Source: Venturia oleaginea
Taxonomy: Eukaryota; Ascomycota; Dothideomycetes; Venturiales; Venturiaceae
Reading direction: 5' to 3'
Assembly: GCA_013176395.1 (NCBI GenBank)
Contig: JABMLP010000006.1
Coordinates: 1,302,001-1,366,000, forward strand
Length of the DNA stretch: 64,000 bases
In this document: piece by piece, positions 21,651 to 33,388 of the stretch
Layout: each line of letters begins with the position of its first letter
How positions within the stretch are numbered: position 1 is the first letter of the stretch
Position numbers and translations under genes: made by a program
The notes under the pieces: generated by a model
The model's database searches: none
The model's input: the letters and a program-made list of their open reading frames with translations, nothing else
What the model was told of the DNA's origin: nothing

Positions 21651-24103
21651 ATGAACTCGCAATCTTCGCAACTCAAGTCTCCAAAGCGCCAAGGCACCAT
21701 CGAAATCGATCCTCTGTCCGCTGCTCGTGTCTACTATGGCGACTCTCACAATCGGAAGGCGGAGCGCGTCCGCACATATTCAGTGGTGAGTAGCTGATTA
21801 TGGCACGCTCTGAACGCCATGTACCGTTGCTGATTTGCTATAGATCATCGAATCTGCTTCTCGAAACCAAGATCTTGCTGGCCTTAAAGCTCCCATGCGT
21901 CGTACCAGTCAAGGCATGTCTTCTCACTGCTCAGTGGCTGCGTCCCCGCTGACCACATTCTGCAGATGAGCGAAGCCTCAGCCCACGGAAGTTCATGATA
22001 CCTGTTGAGGAGACCCTCACGAGACTGCTTGAACGAGAGGATACGGACAAGAACATGCAAATTACCGTCGATGATTTAGGTCCAAAGGTAGCGACATTCT
22101 GAGCGATGATTCTCAACCGATTGGCTAACAAATCTCCAGGTCCTGTCAATTGGCACCGCAGCTTCCAATGGCTACAACCGGTTCGAACTTCGCGGCACCT
22201 ATACCCTTTCCAACCTCCTACAAGAGCTGTCCCTGGCCAAGGCCTTTGGCAGACGTACGGTAATCCTCGACGAAATCCGCTTGAACGAGAATCCCGTAAA
22301 TCGTATGGCACGCCTGATCAAGGACGAGTTCTGGCACAACTTGACCCGCAAGATCGATGCAGGAAACATTGCCCAAGTTGCTAGGGATCCCAAGGACTGG
22401 ACGGACGATCCACGACCGCGTGTCTATGTTCCTCACGGACTCCAAGAGCAACTTGACTATTACAACAAGGTCGCGGCGGATCATCCGGACATGCGGCTTG
22501 AGGTGATAGAATTGCAGGAGAATTGCGATGAGGAGGACTATGTTTCCAGCCTGAATAACAAACCAGGACTTCTGGCTGTCGCGATGGACAAGGTCTACAA
22601 TGAGAATACAGGCGAAGAAGAACTCCAAGGATGCCCGTTCGTCGTACCTGGTGGCCGATTCAACGAGCTCTACGGCTGGGACAGCTACATGGAATCTCTG
22701 GGCCTCATCGTGAACGGTAGGTTCGACTTGGTCAAATCCATGATCAAGAATCACTGTTTCCTCATCAGATACTACAACAAGATTCTTAACGCCAACCGAA
22801 GCTACTATCTCTGTCGTTCGCAGCCTCCCTTCCTCACTGACATGGCCCTTCGATGGTACGAGAAATGCAAGCATGAAGACGGCGCGTTGGAGTTGTACAA
22901 AATGGCGACCCTGGCTGCCATTAAAGAATATTATTCAGTCTGGATGTCTGCTCCACGTCATGACGCCACCACTGGGCTTTCTCGTTACTTTGCCGGCGGA
23001 AAGGGTGTCCCACCGGAGACTGAAAAATCACATTTCCAGGTCAAACTTACGCCGTATGCTGAAAAATACGGCATGACCTTTGATGAATTTGTCGACGCCT
23101 ACAACACTGGGGCTATCATTGACGAAGAGTTGGACATGTATTTCCGTCATGATCGCGGCGTGCGCGAGTCCGGCCATGACACTTCTTACCGACTAGAGGG
23201 ATGTGCTGCTCATCTTGCGACGGTTGATCTCAACTCTTTGCTCTACAAGTATGAGTGCGACATCTCTCGGGCCATTCGCACTTGCTTTGGCGACAAGCTG
23301 TTTATTCCCCAAGAATGGCGAATCAAGTCCCAAAAAGACGGTCATTTCGAAACTTCTGCTATCTGGGATCGCCGAGCTCGAAGGCGCCGTATGGCGGTGG
23401 ACAAATATTTGTGGAACGAAGAACAAGGTATGTATTTCGACTACAACACCGTCAAAAAGGAGCCAACAGACTACGAATGCGCTACCACATTCTGGCCTTT
23501 GTTCGCTGGATTAGCAACACCCAGACAGGCTGCCGTTCTGGTTCAAGAGGCCCTGCCCAAGCTGGAAGCAGGAGGTGGCCTACTTTCAGGATCTGAGAAG
23601 TCTCGTGGTGAAGTAGGACTTCATCGACCAAATCGACAATGGGACTTTCCTTTCGGGTGGGCCCCTCAGCAGATGCTTGCCTGGATCGGCTTGCAGCGCT
23701 ATGGTTTCGACGAAGAGGCTCAGCGACTCATCTACAAGTGGCTGTTTATGGTGACGAAGGCTTTCGTTGATTTCAATGGTGTCGTCGTTGAGAAGTACAA
23801 CATCATGCGTCCCCATGACCCACACAAGGTGGACGCCGAGTATGGTAATCAAGGTTCTGACTTCAAGGGCGTTGCAAAGGAAGGGTGAGTTGTGTCCCTT
23901 TTTCTGCACAAAAGGAATCATCATGCTAACACGAACGCAGTTTTGGTTGGGTTAATGCTTCCTACGTCTTTGGTCTTGACAAGATTCCTGTTCATATGAA
24001 GCGTGCCCTTGGTGCGCTCTCAAACTGGGACACATATTGTAATGCCACCAACGCTCTTGGCCTGAAGGACGACGACGTCTTGGTCGAGACCGAGGACTAT
24101 TGA
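21651..24103 (+). CDS. nth1: Neutral (cytosolic) trehalase, GH37
   Basis: Hydrolyses intracellular trehalose to two glucose. Five exons: 21651-21785, 21844-21913, 21966-22087, 22140-23884 and 23941-24103, giving 744 residues. GH37 signatures are present: [14 protein letters not shown] near residue 279 and [12 protein letters not shown] near 608. Features of the neutral class: no signal peptide, an N-terminal PKA-type site RRTS near residue 63, and a calcium-binding loop [13 protein letters not shown] near residue 93. The second intron (21914-21965) reads best with a GC donor (CAAG|GCATGT..GCAG), giving [15 protein letters not shown]; a GT donor at 21908 would give a shorter join. Phosphorylation with 14-3-3 binding and calcium control are known for this family and inferred here. 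Confidence 0.95.
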
Positions 24104-24622
24104 GCTGTGTCACTTGCATTGTCACGGTGCCTGGACTGTTTTGCACGATTTCTACATGGGATCTCTCCTAATTGACTGGGCATACCGTGTCTACGACTGC
24201 TGGATGACAGGTGTGATGCGAGTTGGAGTTCTGGTTGACTAGCTTTCATACGTGGCGGTTTCCCACTTTGGCGCCGGGTTACGACTTTTACGACTATGGG
24301 CGGTGGCGTTGATTGTGTTTGGCAGGCAGTGCATTTCCTAAGAATCATTGGTATGGGGCGGGTATGCTGTAGACCAGAAAAAGCAACTTTTTGGGTGTGT
24401 ACATGATAGCTCGTGGATAGAATGAAGTATATCCTTGTACCTCATGTCTTACCCCGCAAATCATTCGATTTGAAGGCAGGACTGGTGTGACACGATGGGA
24501 TTTCACGGTGTTTTGGGATACACATGGGTGCTTTTGAGGGGACGGTAAGATTGGGAACTCGGCCGAAACAAGACCACTCTGCTGATGAAGAAATTTACAG
24601 ATGGCCCAGGTTTAGTGAAACA
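24104..24622. other. Intergenic between convergent genes
   Basis: This holds the 3' flanks of the trehalase (plus strand) and the MFS transporter (minus strand). I see no gene or repeat. Confidence 0.45.
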
Positions 24623-26596
24623 TCACAGCGATACCTCTCCGCTAACCGTCATGGCCATCTTGCCGTCGAGATCGGTGCTGTTCTGTGCTGAGCTTTTTGG
24701 GCCTTCCTCTTCCTCTGATGATGATGATGATGATGCTCCTCCTTCCCCTTCTGTTGAGAGTGCTTCTTCGTAGGGCGGTTTTTTTGTTCTTGTTGTCGCT
24801 GCGCGGCGCGCGTCGTGGCGGAGGAGGAGTTGGATTGTTATTGTTAGGAGGACTGGGTGGGGGGTTGTGGTTAGAGGGGTGTTTGGTTGGGTGGGGTGGT
24901 GTTGGGTTGGCGGGGTGGGGATGGAAGGAAGGGGGGATGGGTGGAGGGAGATGGAGGGGATGTGGAAGAAAGAGGAAGAATGGTGATGTTACTTACCAAG
25001 GAGAACCTGAAGAACAATAGACCAAAGATAGCCCTTCCTCGCCCAAGGGAAATCCGTCGTTTTCCAGACAAAGTTCGGAGCAACAGCTTGAACAACATAA
25101 GCCAGATCGTTCCCCGCGCTAACGAGTAGAGCACGTTTCTCAGTATCATCCGAACAGATCTCATTAATCCACGTCAAGATCAGCGGGCCCGCACCATTCC
25201 CCAACCGACTCATCCAGTACATCCATTTCCGCGAGGAGATGTCGTCGTAGAGGGGTGTTTGGCGCAGGAGGATGGAGATGATGAGGGTTATGAGGGCGCC
25301 GAGGTGGATGAAGGGGTGGCGGGCGCCGTGAAGGGGCCCGTCGGAGAGCCAGGCCCAGAGGAGGGACATGGCTATGAATATGGCCTCGGTTATCAAGGGG
25401 AGGTTGTTTATTTGTTGGATTGTGAAGTGAGCTCCTGGGACTGGGGGGGGTTTTTTGTTGAAGGATTTTAGCCAGTAGCCCATTGCTGGTTGGGGGATGC
25501 CGTTGTTCCAGATTACGTAGAGGAGGGCTGGGGGAGGGGTGGTGGGTTAGTTTTTGGTTGAGCATGGGTTGGGGATTGGGAGACGTACGGAGGAGGTAGG
25601 TATGCCAACTTGAGAGGATTCTTTTGAGCTTGGCCTTGGTCCAGGGTTGTTTCCCGGCTCTTCCTATGGATTCCATTCGCTGTTTTGAGATTTGGTGTTC
25701 GGCGTCTGTTGTCCACCATGTCTTCTTGTCACCTTGGGGGAGGTTGGGGAAGAAGGCGTAGCCGAGCACGGCGAGTGGTAGGGTGATGATACCGTCGATG
25801 ATGAAGAGCCTGGGAAAGTTCAGTATGGCTCCATCAATCGGAGCTTTGAGAAGTATGAGACTCACCATCTCCACCCGGCGTGTCCATGTACGCCGTTCAA
25901 ATTGGTATAAGCAGCCGCCTGCAGAAATCCACTAAACATACTCCCTATCGTCCCGGCCAACCAAAAGATCATGGACCTCTTCCCTAATTCCTGGGGCGTG
26001 TACCAACTTCCGAGCAGATAATGGATACCAGGATAGAATCCCGATTCGAAAAGGCCTACAAGGAACCGGAGCGCGTAAAGGGCTTTATAACTTTCCACTC
26101 GGGAGGTACAGATTGTGGCGATACCCCAGCCTACTTCGAGGGTTGGGATGACCCAACGGGGGGAGATACGGGTAAGGAGGAGGTTAGAGGGGATTTGACC
26201 GATCACGTAGCCGACTGTCCAGATGGAAGTTGAAGTTACGAGTTCGTTTCCGTACATGGAGAGGTCTTCTTGCATACCGCTGAGGAAGGCATTGTTGACG
26301 TTTGTTTGGTCCAAGTTCTTGAGGAAGTATCCGAGCTGTAAGTTGCATGTGTTAGTGTGGCGAGGGGATGAGAGGAGAAGTTGACTTACAGAAGCAAATG
26401 TTAGGACGAAAGCGTCGAGTTTGAACATTAACCAGCGTTGATCTTTGGGTAATTCCCATGTATCCCAGACCGCACTCCTCCATGTTTTCGGTTTCTCATA
26501 GAGGGTTTCTTGTAGGAGCTTGGAACTGGGTTTCGCACCGCCAGCCTCAGTGTCAAGGCTGAACGGGCTCGTGATTGGTTCCGGAGCATGGCCCAT
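24623..26596 (-). CDS. MFS transporter, anion:cation symporter (DAL5/FEN2-like) family
   Basis: A plasma-membrane carrier of the fungal ACS group, which includes allantoate, nicotinate, pantothenate and biotin-type permeases. Exons in transcription order: 26390-26596, 25866-26335, 25589-25809, 24997-25527 and 24623-24852; total 552 residues. After a soluble N-terminus the first helix is followed by the family block LKNLDQTNVNNAFLSGMQ. Later come GYVIGQIPSNLLLTRISPR, RFLVGLFESGFYPGIHYLLG and SWYTPQELGKRSMIFW. The last intron (24853-24996) is 144 nt, longer than its neighbours. The last exon encodes the end of helix 12 and a cytoplasmic tail with a run of five serines and four glutamates. The substrate cannot be assigned; pantothenate-like carriers are closest by eye. 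Confidence 0.88.
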
Positions 26597-27737
26597 CCTA
26601 AATCATCCAATTGTTCAATAATGGAAACCCAGGACTTAGATGGAAACCATCGATTGACTAAAGGAGAACAAATCGAAAAAAACTAAAAATAGATCGACGT
26701 CTCTGCTTTGCTTTGCCTGGATTCCGTGGATCCAGTACTGTGGTATATATACACCTATAGCGACGGAGCGATATCAATTGTGCCTGGGTATGTCCTCATT
26801 TACCTATCTATCACGCAAGGCGGCACATACCCGCTTTATCCAGACCAGGAGAGTTGAGGTGGGGAGTCGGAGCATCGTTGGTCGTGAGGCTGGGGATCGC
26901 GTGTTTCGCTCCCACTATGGTGCAAAACTTGCATGTAGATCGTCATTCTGGGAACCCCATGGGTAATCGACAACGTCCAAAACCCGTGCAAAAGAATCGC
27001 AGTTGGTGTAGAACAATATTCAAATGCTGGAGAAATCATTGATACAAGGGATCTGAGGTGAGGTGTTGGTAGGGGGGAAACTCGTGAACGCGCAAGGCTG
27101 CGAATTCGTGACTTGTTGATTTACGACTCTCTCCACCACACCAATGCAGGATCTCACCCCAGCATGCTTACCTGTCTGTCGGATACATACAGTCAATCTA
27201 ACTAAGAACGCGAGATTGGGGGCTTTTGGCCGTTGCCATCACCATCGACATCACCATCATCCCAATCTACACGTCCTAAATCAAGGAACAAGTGTGACAA
27301 GAGCAATCAGATTCTGCACGCAACATGATTCAGTTCCTTGATGATCAGCAAGGTATTTAATGAGAGACCGGGTCCTCGCGTGGTTTAAGCAGGTGCGCAG
27401 GGCTGGGAACGTACCGCTTCTAGCGCTCCCATAGCATTGGGAGCCGGGAGTTGAAGAGCAAGTGCGAATATCGGACTTGGCCTGGTGTCAACAAGCCAGA
27501 TAAACGCTCCCGGAGCCTTTCTGTGACCTCTATAGCTCAGTAGTCAAAAGTTGAGTGAGAAGAAGTAGTCAAAAGTCTCCATATTTTCTTCTCCCCAAAA
27601 ATACACTTTGCCAAAACAAAGCCGAGTCTTTGGACTGCGAGGCTACCTGTTAAACGCCCATCACAAAGGAAATAAAAGCTACACTATATCCTATCGCTGC
27701 CTCTCAAGCCATCGAGCTACCTCGCTCAATCCTTAGG
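26597..27737. other. Intergenic, no gene seen
   Basis: 1.1 kb with a possible TATA box at 26741-26748 (GTATATATAC) upstream of the transporter. A CATCAC/CACCAT-rich stretch lies at 27236-27262. No gene, tRNA or transposon end is recognised. Confidence 0.45.
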
Positions 27738-29820
27738 TTATCTATACACAACAGCTGTCCCAGGTGGTAGGTTCAAGATGGCGACAGACTTTCCATTCCT
27801 CTTGCTGACTTCCAACGCTCTTCTTCCGACAGGATACAAACAATGCATTTCTTCACCTGAGGCGTGTATCTGACTGTCGACAGTGACCCATGCAGACGAC
27901 ACGTGCTCGGAGCTGGTATTGACGGCACATAGTATTTCGACATCGTTGTGAATTCGGCTCCAAGCAATTATCGAGGATTTCGCCGGATCGCCAGTTTCTA
28001 TTGTCGGGTAGGCGAAAATGGTCCCGCCTTCCGAAACTGGGCGTAGATATTGACGGCTAGATAAAATGTTAGCAACTTGTGGTAACGGAATGGGAATGTT
28101 GGAACACGAACCCTCTCCGCAAAGCAACGTGCTTTTTTCTCAGCGCCGTCAGCTTCGCCAACTCGATATACGTCTTTTGCTTCTCGTTGAAACAATGGGC
28201 GTTCCGACTCCTGAATGGTCCGAATTCACCGCCAAACATGGCTTCGCGAATGTATTGATCCGCAGCATATCCCTTCGCGCCATAGTCGCTGCAACCATCC
28301 AAGGCTTGTTCTGTACCGTAATATATACACGGTATGCCTTGTGTAAAGAGATTCAAGGCAAGAGCACCGGATAAAAGCTGCGCACCAACACCTTCGGAAC
28401 AGAATCGTCCCTTGCTGTCAACTGGTTTCCAGACCTGATCGTGATCGTCGATTGTGCAGATGATTTCGTTCTTCAACCATTTGTGGCTATGCACGTTGGT
28501 GTATCGCGCGTTCTTGAATTGGTTAAAGTAATCCATGCAATTTGCCAATCCTTTTGGCATTTTCCAAAGGGCTTCTTGCAGTGGTCCAATTCCCAGACAG
28601 GCATCCATGCCTGTGTTGTGGACGGTGTGGAATGCGGTTGGGCCGGCGATTTCGGCTGTGACGAGAAAGTTGTTCTTTCCGAGCCTTTCGGCATACTCGT
28701 GGATGGCGTTGGTGAAGAACCGTAGAGGACCATCGCCGATGTGTTTCGCAGCGTCTATTCTGAATCCGTCGAGGTCGGCAAAAGAGATCCAAAATTTGTA
28801 GATTTCGATCATGTTTTTCAATCCTTGGGTCGCCTTGAATCCTGCTGTCTTCTCTTGGCCAAGATTTAGTTTCTTGAAGTCGTAGAAGTCACCTTCGAGA
28901 TATTCCGGTTTCTGGTCCCAGTGCTCGTACGGTCCTATCCGACCTTTTCGCATGAAGTTAATTGGATCTTGTAGTTCCTCGGGCCAAATCGCGCCATCCG
29001 GATATGCGTTAGGGTACTTTTTGAGATCGACTTTGTGGAATGGAATCACCGGTTCACGGTTCTCGTCGAAGAAGCCGAGAACGGGACAGTTGTCGTCCCG
29101 CCAATCTGGCTCGGAATCACCGCCATATCTGAAAACATCGCCCGTGTGATTTCTAAAAGACATTAGCATGTGATCCACAGGCTTCCCATATATATACTAA
29201 TTGCGAGACTGGCGATCGCCAGAACGATCGCCAACTGTTCGTGGAAAGAATTGCGGGGCAATGTATGAGAAGGAAACTTACAGCACTGCATCCAATATGA
29301 CACGAATGCCAAGCGAATGAGCTGTCTTGGTCAATTCGACCAAGTCTTCCCTCGTTCCAATCCTCCTATCCACATCAAGAAAATCTTGGACACCGTATCC
29401 GTGGTAAGTGTCTTTGACTTGCTTGAAGAATGGAGCAATCCAGATAGCAGTTATGCCTAATCGGTAGAGGTAACCCATTTTTGATGTGATGCCTTTCAGT
29501 TTGCCACCCACAAATGCTCTACCAGCTTCGTGCCATCTCGCTTTCGATTCATCATCGACAAAGGCGCTGTCTTCATCCGATGGGCCATACATTGGAGTCG
29601 TGCCATCCTTCACCAATTTGCCGTCGTTGTCGAGGTAGTTGTTTTCACTGCCGTCCGAAAATCGATCCGGTAGTATGAGGTATAGCACTTCATCCTCCCA
29701 CGCAACTGGTGATGGGTGAAATTTTCCGTTGAGATTCCGAATGTGTCGCTGAACTTCCGGATCGTTGATTCTCTTGAACTCCGACGTGGTGGCTACCTCA
29801 GCAGATGCCATATCGCCCAT
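27738..29820 (-). CDS. Alpha-amylase family (GH13) protein, no signal peptide
   Basis: A retaining alpha-glucan hydrolase or transglycosylase. Exons: 29282-29820, 28112-29152 and 27738-28056; 632 residues. The introns restore ILDAVL-NHTGDVFRYGG and ALRRG-RQYLRPVSEGG. Catalytic residues are all present: nucleophile Asp in DGFRIDAAKH (about residue 310), acid/base Glu in VTAEIAG (about 346) and the third Asp in TIDDHDQ (about 416). The N-terminal (beta/alpha)8 start reads VLYLILPDRFSDG, a bacterial-type GH13 opening. No secretion signal is visible (the start is MGDMASAEVATTSEFKR), so a cytosolic role in glycogen turnover is inferred. The C-terminal beta domain ends LPPGTAVVYR. Exact specificity is unknown. 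Confidence 0.9.
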
Positions 29821-31344
29821 TCCAGTGATGATTCGTTCCTAGCGTTCGCAATGTCGGACTACCGTATTGTTCAATGGCGCCCGAGGTGAAGTCGGATTTT
29901 GGTAAAAGACCGATTTCGAAGCTATTGTCGCAGGTGGCACCTTATATCCACAGGTGTATAAGGAATCTTGCTAGTCCGGAAGACGAGTATCCCGGCATCC
30001 GGAAGCAAAATAAACGTGTCCAAGGGGTCGCGCGGATCGGATCCGTGCGAGCTTGTACAATTGAGCTCTAGTTAACACAGATAAACAAGGCGAGCGTGTG
30101 AGGCGACATTGTACAACATTATTGATCTTCAATATGACCATATAGCTCTTTAAGATGCTGGTCGTTCCCCAGATTTCACATTCTAGATGCAGCTCTACGC
30201 CCCCTGATTAGCGGTGGATCACCCGCATCTCGCATCAATTGGTGAAATGATAGGGGCAGAGCCACGTAAAGAGACGTGTTAGGAGTATAGTGTTGGATCC
30301 TGGCGAGATTCTATTCGAAATGTCGCGTGGCTTCCTAGTAGATCCGTGGAGCTAGGGCCGAGCCATATTAAAGACTTGACTCTTCATCCACAAGGCTATA
30401 TCGAAAGACCAGTCAGGGATCGCATTGTGCCCGAGCTGAGTAGTGCAATGTCTGCTCGATCGGGTCTGGGCCTCCTTCTGGAAAACCCGTGGAATCGCGA
30501 GCGGTTGAAACTGGCTGATGATAGCCCTCACCCCAGAGATGGATCGGCGGCCAATCCGCATCTACCTATAATATGAAGGAGACATATGAGGCAAAATCTG
30601 GCCTCAATCTTACTCGTAGTACTGTGTACACAGTATGTCAAAACTCAACTACGAGCCTTGTCATCTGCGCCCATCCGCGCACCCCACCCCCTTGCCTCGG
30701 ACCAAAGTGTGGACCTTCATGTATGAGAACCGCGAAGCAATTCATAGATGCCGACCCCGACGAGAAGGCACTCGGCGAGTCAGCAGCAAGCAGCGCGTTG
30801 GATATGGACGGAGTGAGCGTGTTTAGCAAAGGGCCATTTGTAATAAAAAAAGGAGGCTCCGTTAGATGAAGCTGATCTGGCGATGATGAAGGACGTATAA
30901 AGAGAATGAGTATCGATTGATGAAGACAAAAACATGAAACCACATCATGGTACATAACTTCAACAGTCGCGCTTCGGCCCGTCATCAGGGCCTCAGGCTC
31001 AAGGAACAGGCACTCTGAGCCTTTCCGATCAACGGACCGTCTCGGGATCATCAACTTTGGCGCCGGTTGCTTGATCGTGCATATCGCGCAATTACATCTC
31101 CAAGCCTCCGAGCCGCCATCTTCGTTGCGAACGCCGGTTGCGAGACATGGACGTCAATAAGATGGCGATGGTGAAGCTACTGTACCGCCCCGTTGGACTA
31201 TGTCAACACCATGACGCAGCGAGGGAGCGGCTAATGTCTAATCTCGTCGGCGTGAGGAGATGGAAGCAACCATAAAAGAGCTTGGAACACCACCCCTTGG
31301 CTCAGCATCTATCCAAAACATCACCGCAATCGTTCCTTTTCATA
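29821..31344. other. Intergenic with a possible MITE relic
   Basis: 1.5 kb without a supported gene. At 30230-30245 the sequence GCATCAATTGGTGAAA exactly matches 16 bases of the terminal repeat of the MITE at 60115-60380. No partner end is visible nearby, so it may be a relic or chance. Confidence 0.4.
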
Positions 31345-32345
31345 ATGCGTTCTTCGACTCTCATTTTCGCGGCTCTAGCAGCCAGCGTATCTGGCAAAGT
31401 AATGACTTTCCCAGAATGCTCCGCCGGCTTCAAGACTCCTCAGCAATCCAAGTCTGCCAACGGCACGGCGACATGCGTCCGCGGTATCATCTCAGTAAAT
31501 GCCAGTGCCACAAACTACAAATTCAACTTCCCAATCCCACCAGACCAAGAAACCGTCACTCAAACCTTCGCCTCATTGTTAGCAGCCGGCTCCACCTTCC
31601 CAAGAGACATCATGGGTGGGAGTGCCAACGTCTCCGGTACCTACCACATCAACGCCCAAATCTGCTACCCATCCTCTGGCATCAATCCTAAAGCTGTCCA
31701 AATCTTGACCCACGGGATTGAATTCGGTCTCGGCTACTGGGATTTAGCGCCTGGCTATTCCTACGTCGACGTTGCAGCAGCAGCAGGCTACACAACCTTC
31801 CTCTACGATCGTCTCGGCGTCGGCAACTCATCCAAACCCGACCCAATCCAAGTCGTCCAAGCACCCCTCGGAGTAAGCATCGCCCACCAACTTCTCCAAT
31901 GCTCAAAGCCGGTTCCATCGCCTCCACGAAATTCGAAAATGTAATCGGTGTCGGTCACAGCTTCGGATCCGAGATCACGGAGGCAATCACGGCGCAGTAT
32001 CCCAGTGATATTGTTGCCGCTATTCTCACAGGGTTTGCCACGGGTCAGCCTGGAGTACCAACCTTTGTGACGAGTCTAGATCTCCAGATCGCGGCTCAGA
32101 ATAACCCTGAATTCGCTTGGTTAAATAATGGATACATCGTCACAGCGAATAGCATAGGCAACCAATTCGCCTTCTTGAAATGGCCCGGTTTCCCCGCCGC
32201 CAATCTTCCGTTGGTCGAAGCGGCTAAGAAAACTCTCACTTTCGGTGAATTCTTTTCGCAAGCGAATCTGGTGCAGAATGCACATTACCCGGCCAAGGGT
32301 GCTTTCGAACAGATTCAGACTTTCTTGAAGAACAATGGTTTGTAA
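31345..32345 (+). pseudogene. Secreted alpha/beta-hydrolase, one-base frameshift
   Basis: A fungal secreted alpha/beta-hydrolase-fold protein. From the ATG at 31345 a typical signal peptide (MRSSTLIFAALAASVSG) leads to the fold: LTHGIEFGLGYWD oxyanion region, YDRLGVGNSSKPDP, then GVGHSFGSEI with the nucleophile serine (about 31955). The C-terminal region ends FEQIQTFLKNNGL with stop 32343-32345. The reading changes frame at 31898-31899: IAHQLLQ lies in the first frame and MLKAGSIAS in the next, as if one A were missing from a short A run. GTAAGC at 31873 could open an intron, but only 36 nt could be removed and that would not restore the frame. Either a fresh pseudogene or an assembly error. 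The substrate is unknown. Confidence 0.65.
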
Positions 32346-32440
32346 ATATATGTCCATGTGTGCTGTGTGCTGTGTGCTGTGTGCTGTGTGCTGTGTGCTG
32401 TGTGCTTGTGTGCTGTATGCTGTGAGCTGTGAGCTGGGGG
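32346..32440. repeat. Heptanucleotide microsatellite (TGTGCTG)n
   Basis: Starting about 10 bases after the hydrolase stop codon, roughly seven copies of TGTGCTG run from 32357 to about 32410. Degenerate units (TGTATGCTG, TGAGCTG) continue to 32435. It lies in what would be the 3' untranslated region. Confidence 0.9.
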
Positions 32441-33388
32441 TCGAGAAAGGTATAATGTGTAGATATAATCGATAATCGATGCTCATTAATAATAACGATT
32501 TCTGGATAGTCAAGTTTTTTTTACCCACGCCTGCTAGTTGATGAGAGCTGTGCGCGTGTTTGTACCTTCCCAAATCTGATAAGCTTTAGTCCAGAGTGGT
32601 TTGGTTATGGAGGAGACGTAAAGCAAGATTGCCATGACTGAACCCTCCCCAAATCGTATCTGGCCTTTGAGTAGCGTTGGCGCGCAGAGTTCATCACTGG
32701 CCTGCCTGTTTTCGCTGGTATGGCTTTGAGAGCCGTCTCGCATGCTAATATGCAAAGATGGGCGCTTATATACCTGGTCGAATTGTGGCGCTATGGCAGA
32801 TGTCTCAACACGACAAATAGAGGAGCAAGCTATGCTCGATGGAGCTTGGTAATTCCATGATGCCTGGATGAGATCGAAACATGAAAGTAACCTGCTTGTG
32901 TGGTGTTTGATGCTAAAATCGACTGCAGTGGCTGCCGATGATTGACATATACATTTGTGTGACGGATAAATCCGGTTATCTTGGACTCGAGATGATCAGA
33001 GTAAAATGTTCGACGAGAACCAGAGAGGGCAGGCCAATATATGTGCATGAGGCTGCAGGATGGGATCCTGGCCCAGATCAAGTATGAACTATTCGTAGAG
33101 ATGCGGACAATGCTTCGCGGCTAATCAAACGCGCTCTTTGAGGTGGACTTTGAGGTGGATTCTGTTTCCTTCATGGAGTCAATGGGATTGATGTTTGAGA
33201 TTCCGACAATGATAGATGTTGTTGATGTTGATGGTGGTGGAAAAAAAGGCGCCGAGTGTAGACTGAAATCGAAAGCGGAACCGTCCGCGACGCGTTGAAA
33301 CGAACGCGTCAAAGGTTGGACAACGAATCGCCACTGTTTCGATGTCGCCCGCTTCAACCCACCATATCTCCCACCTCGTAGCTAAAGA
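32441..33388. other. Intergenic, no gene seen
   Basis: About 950 bp. A TATATACC box is at 32767-32774. A tract of GATGTTGTTGATGTTGATGG lies at 33212-33234 upstream of the next gene. Nothing else is supported. Confidence 0.4.

Noticed and set aside
24719..24780. Separate plus-strand ORFs over the GATGAT repeat
   Set aside because: The region is the last exon of the minus-strand MFS transporter (poly-Ser/Glu tail).
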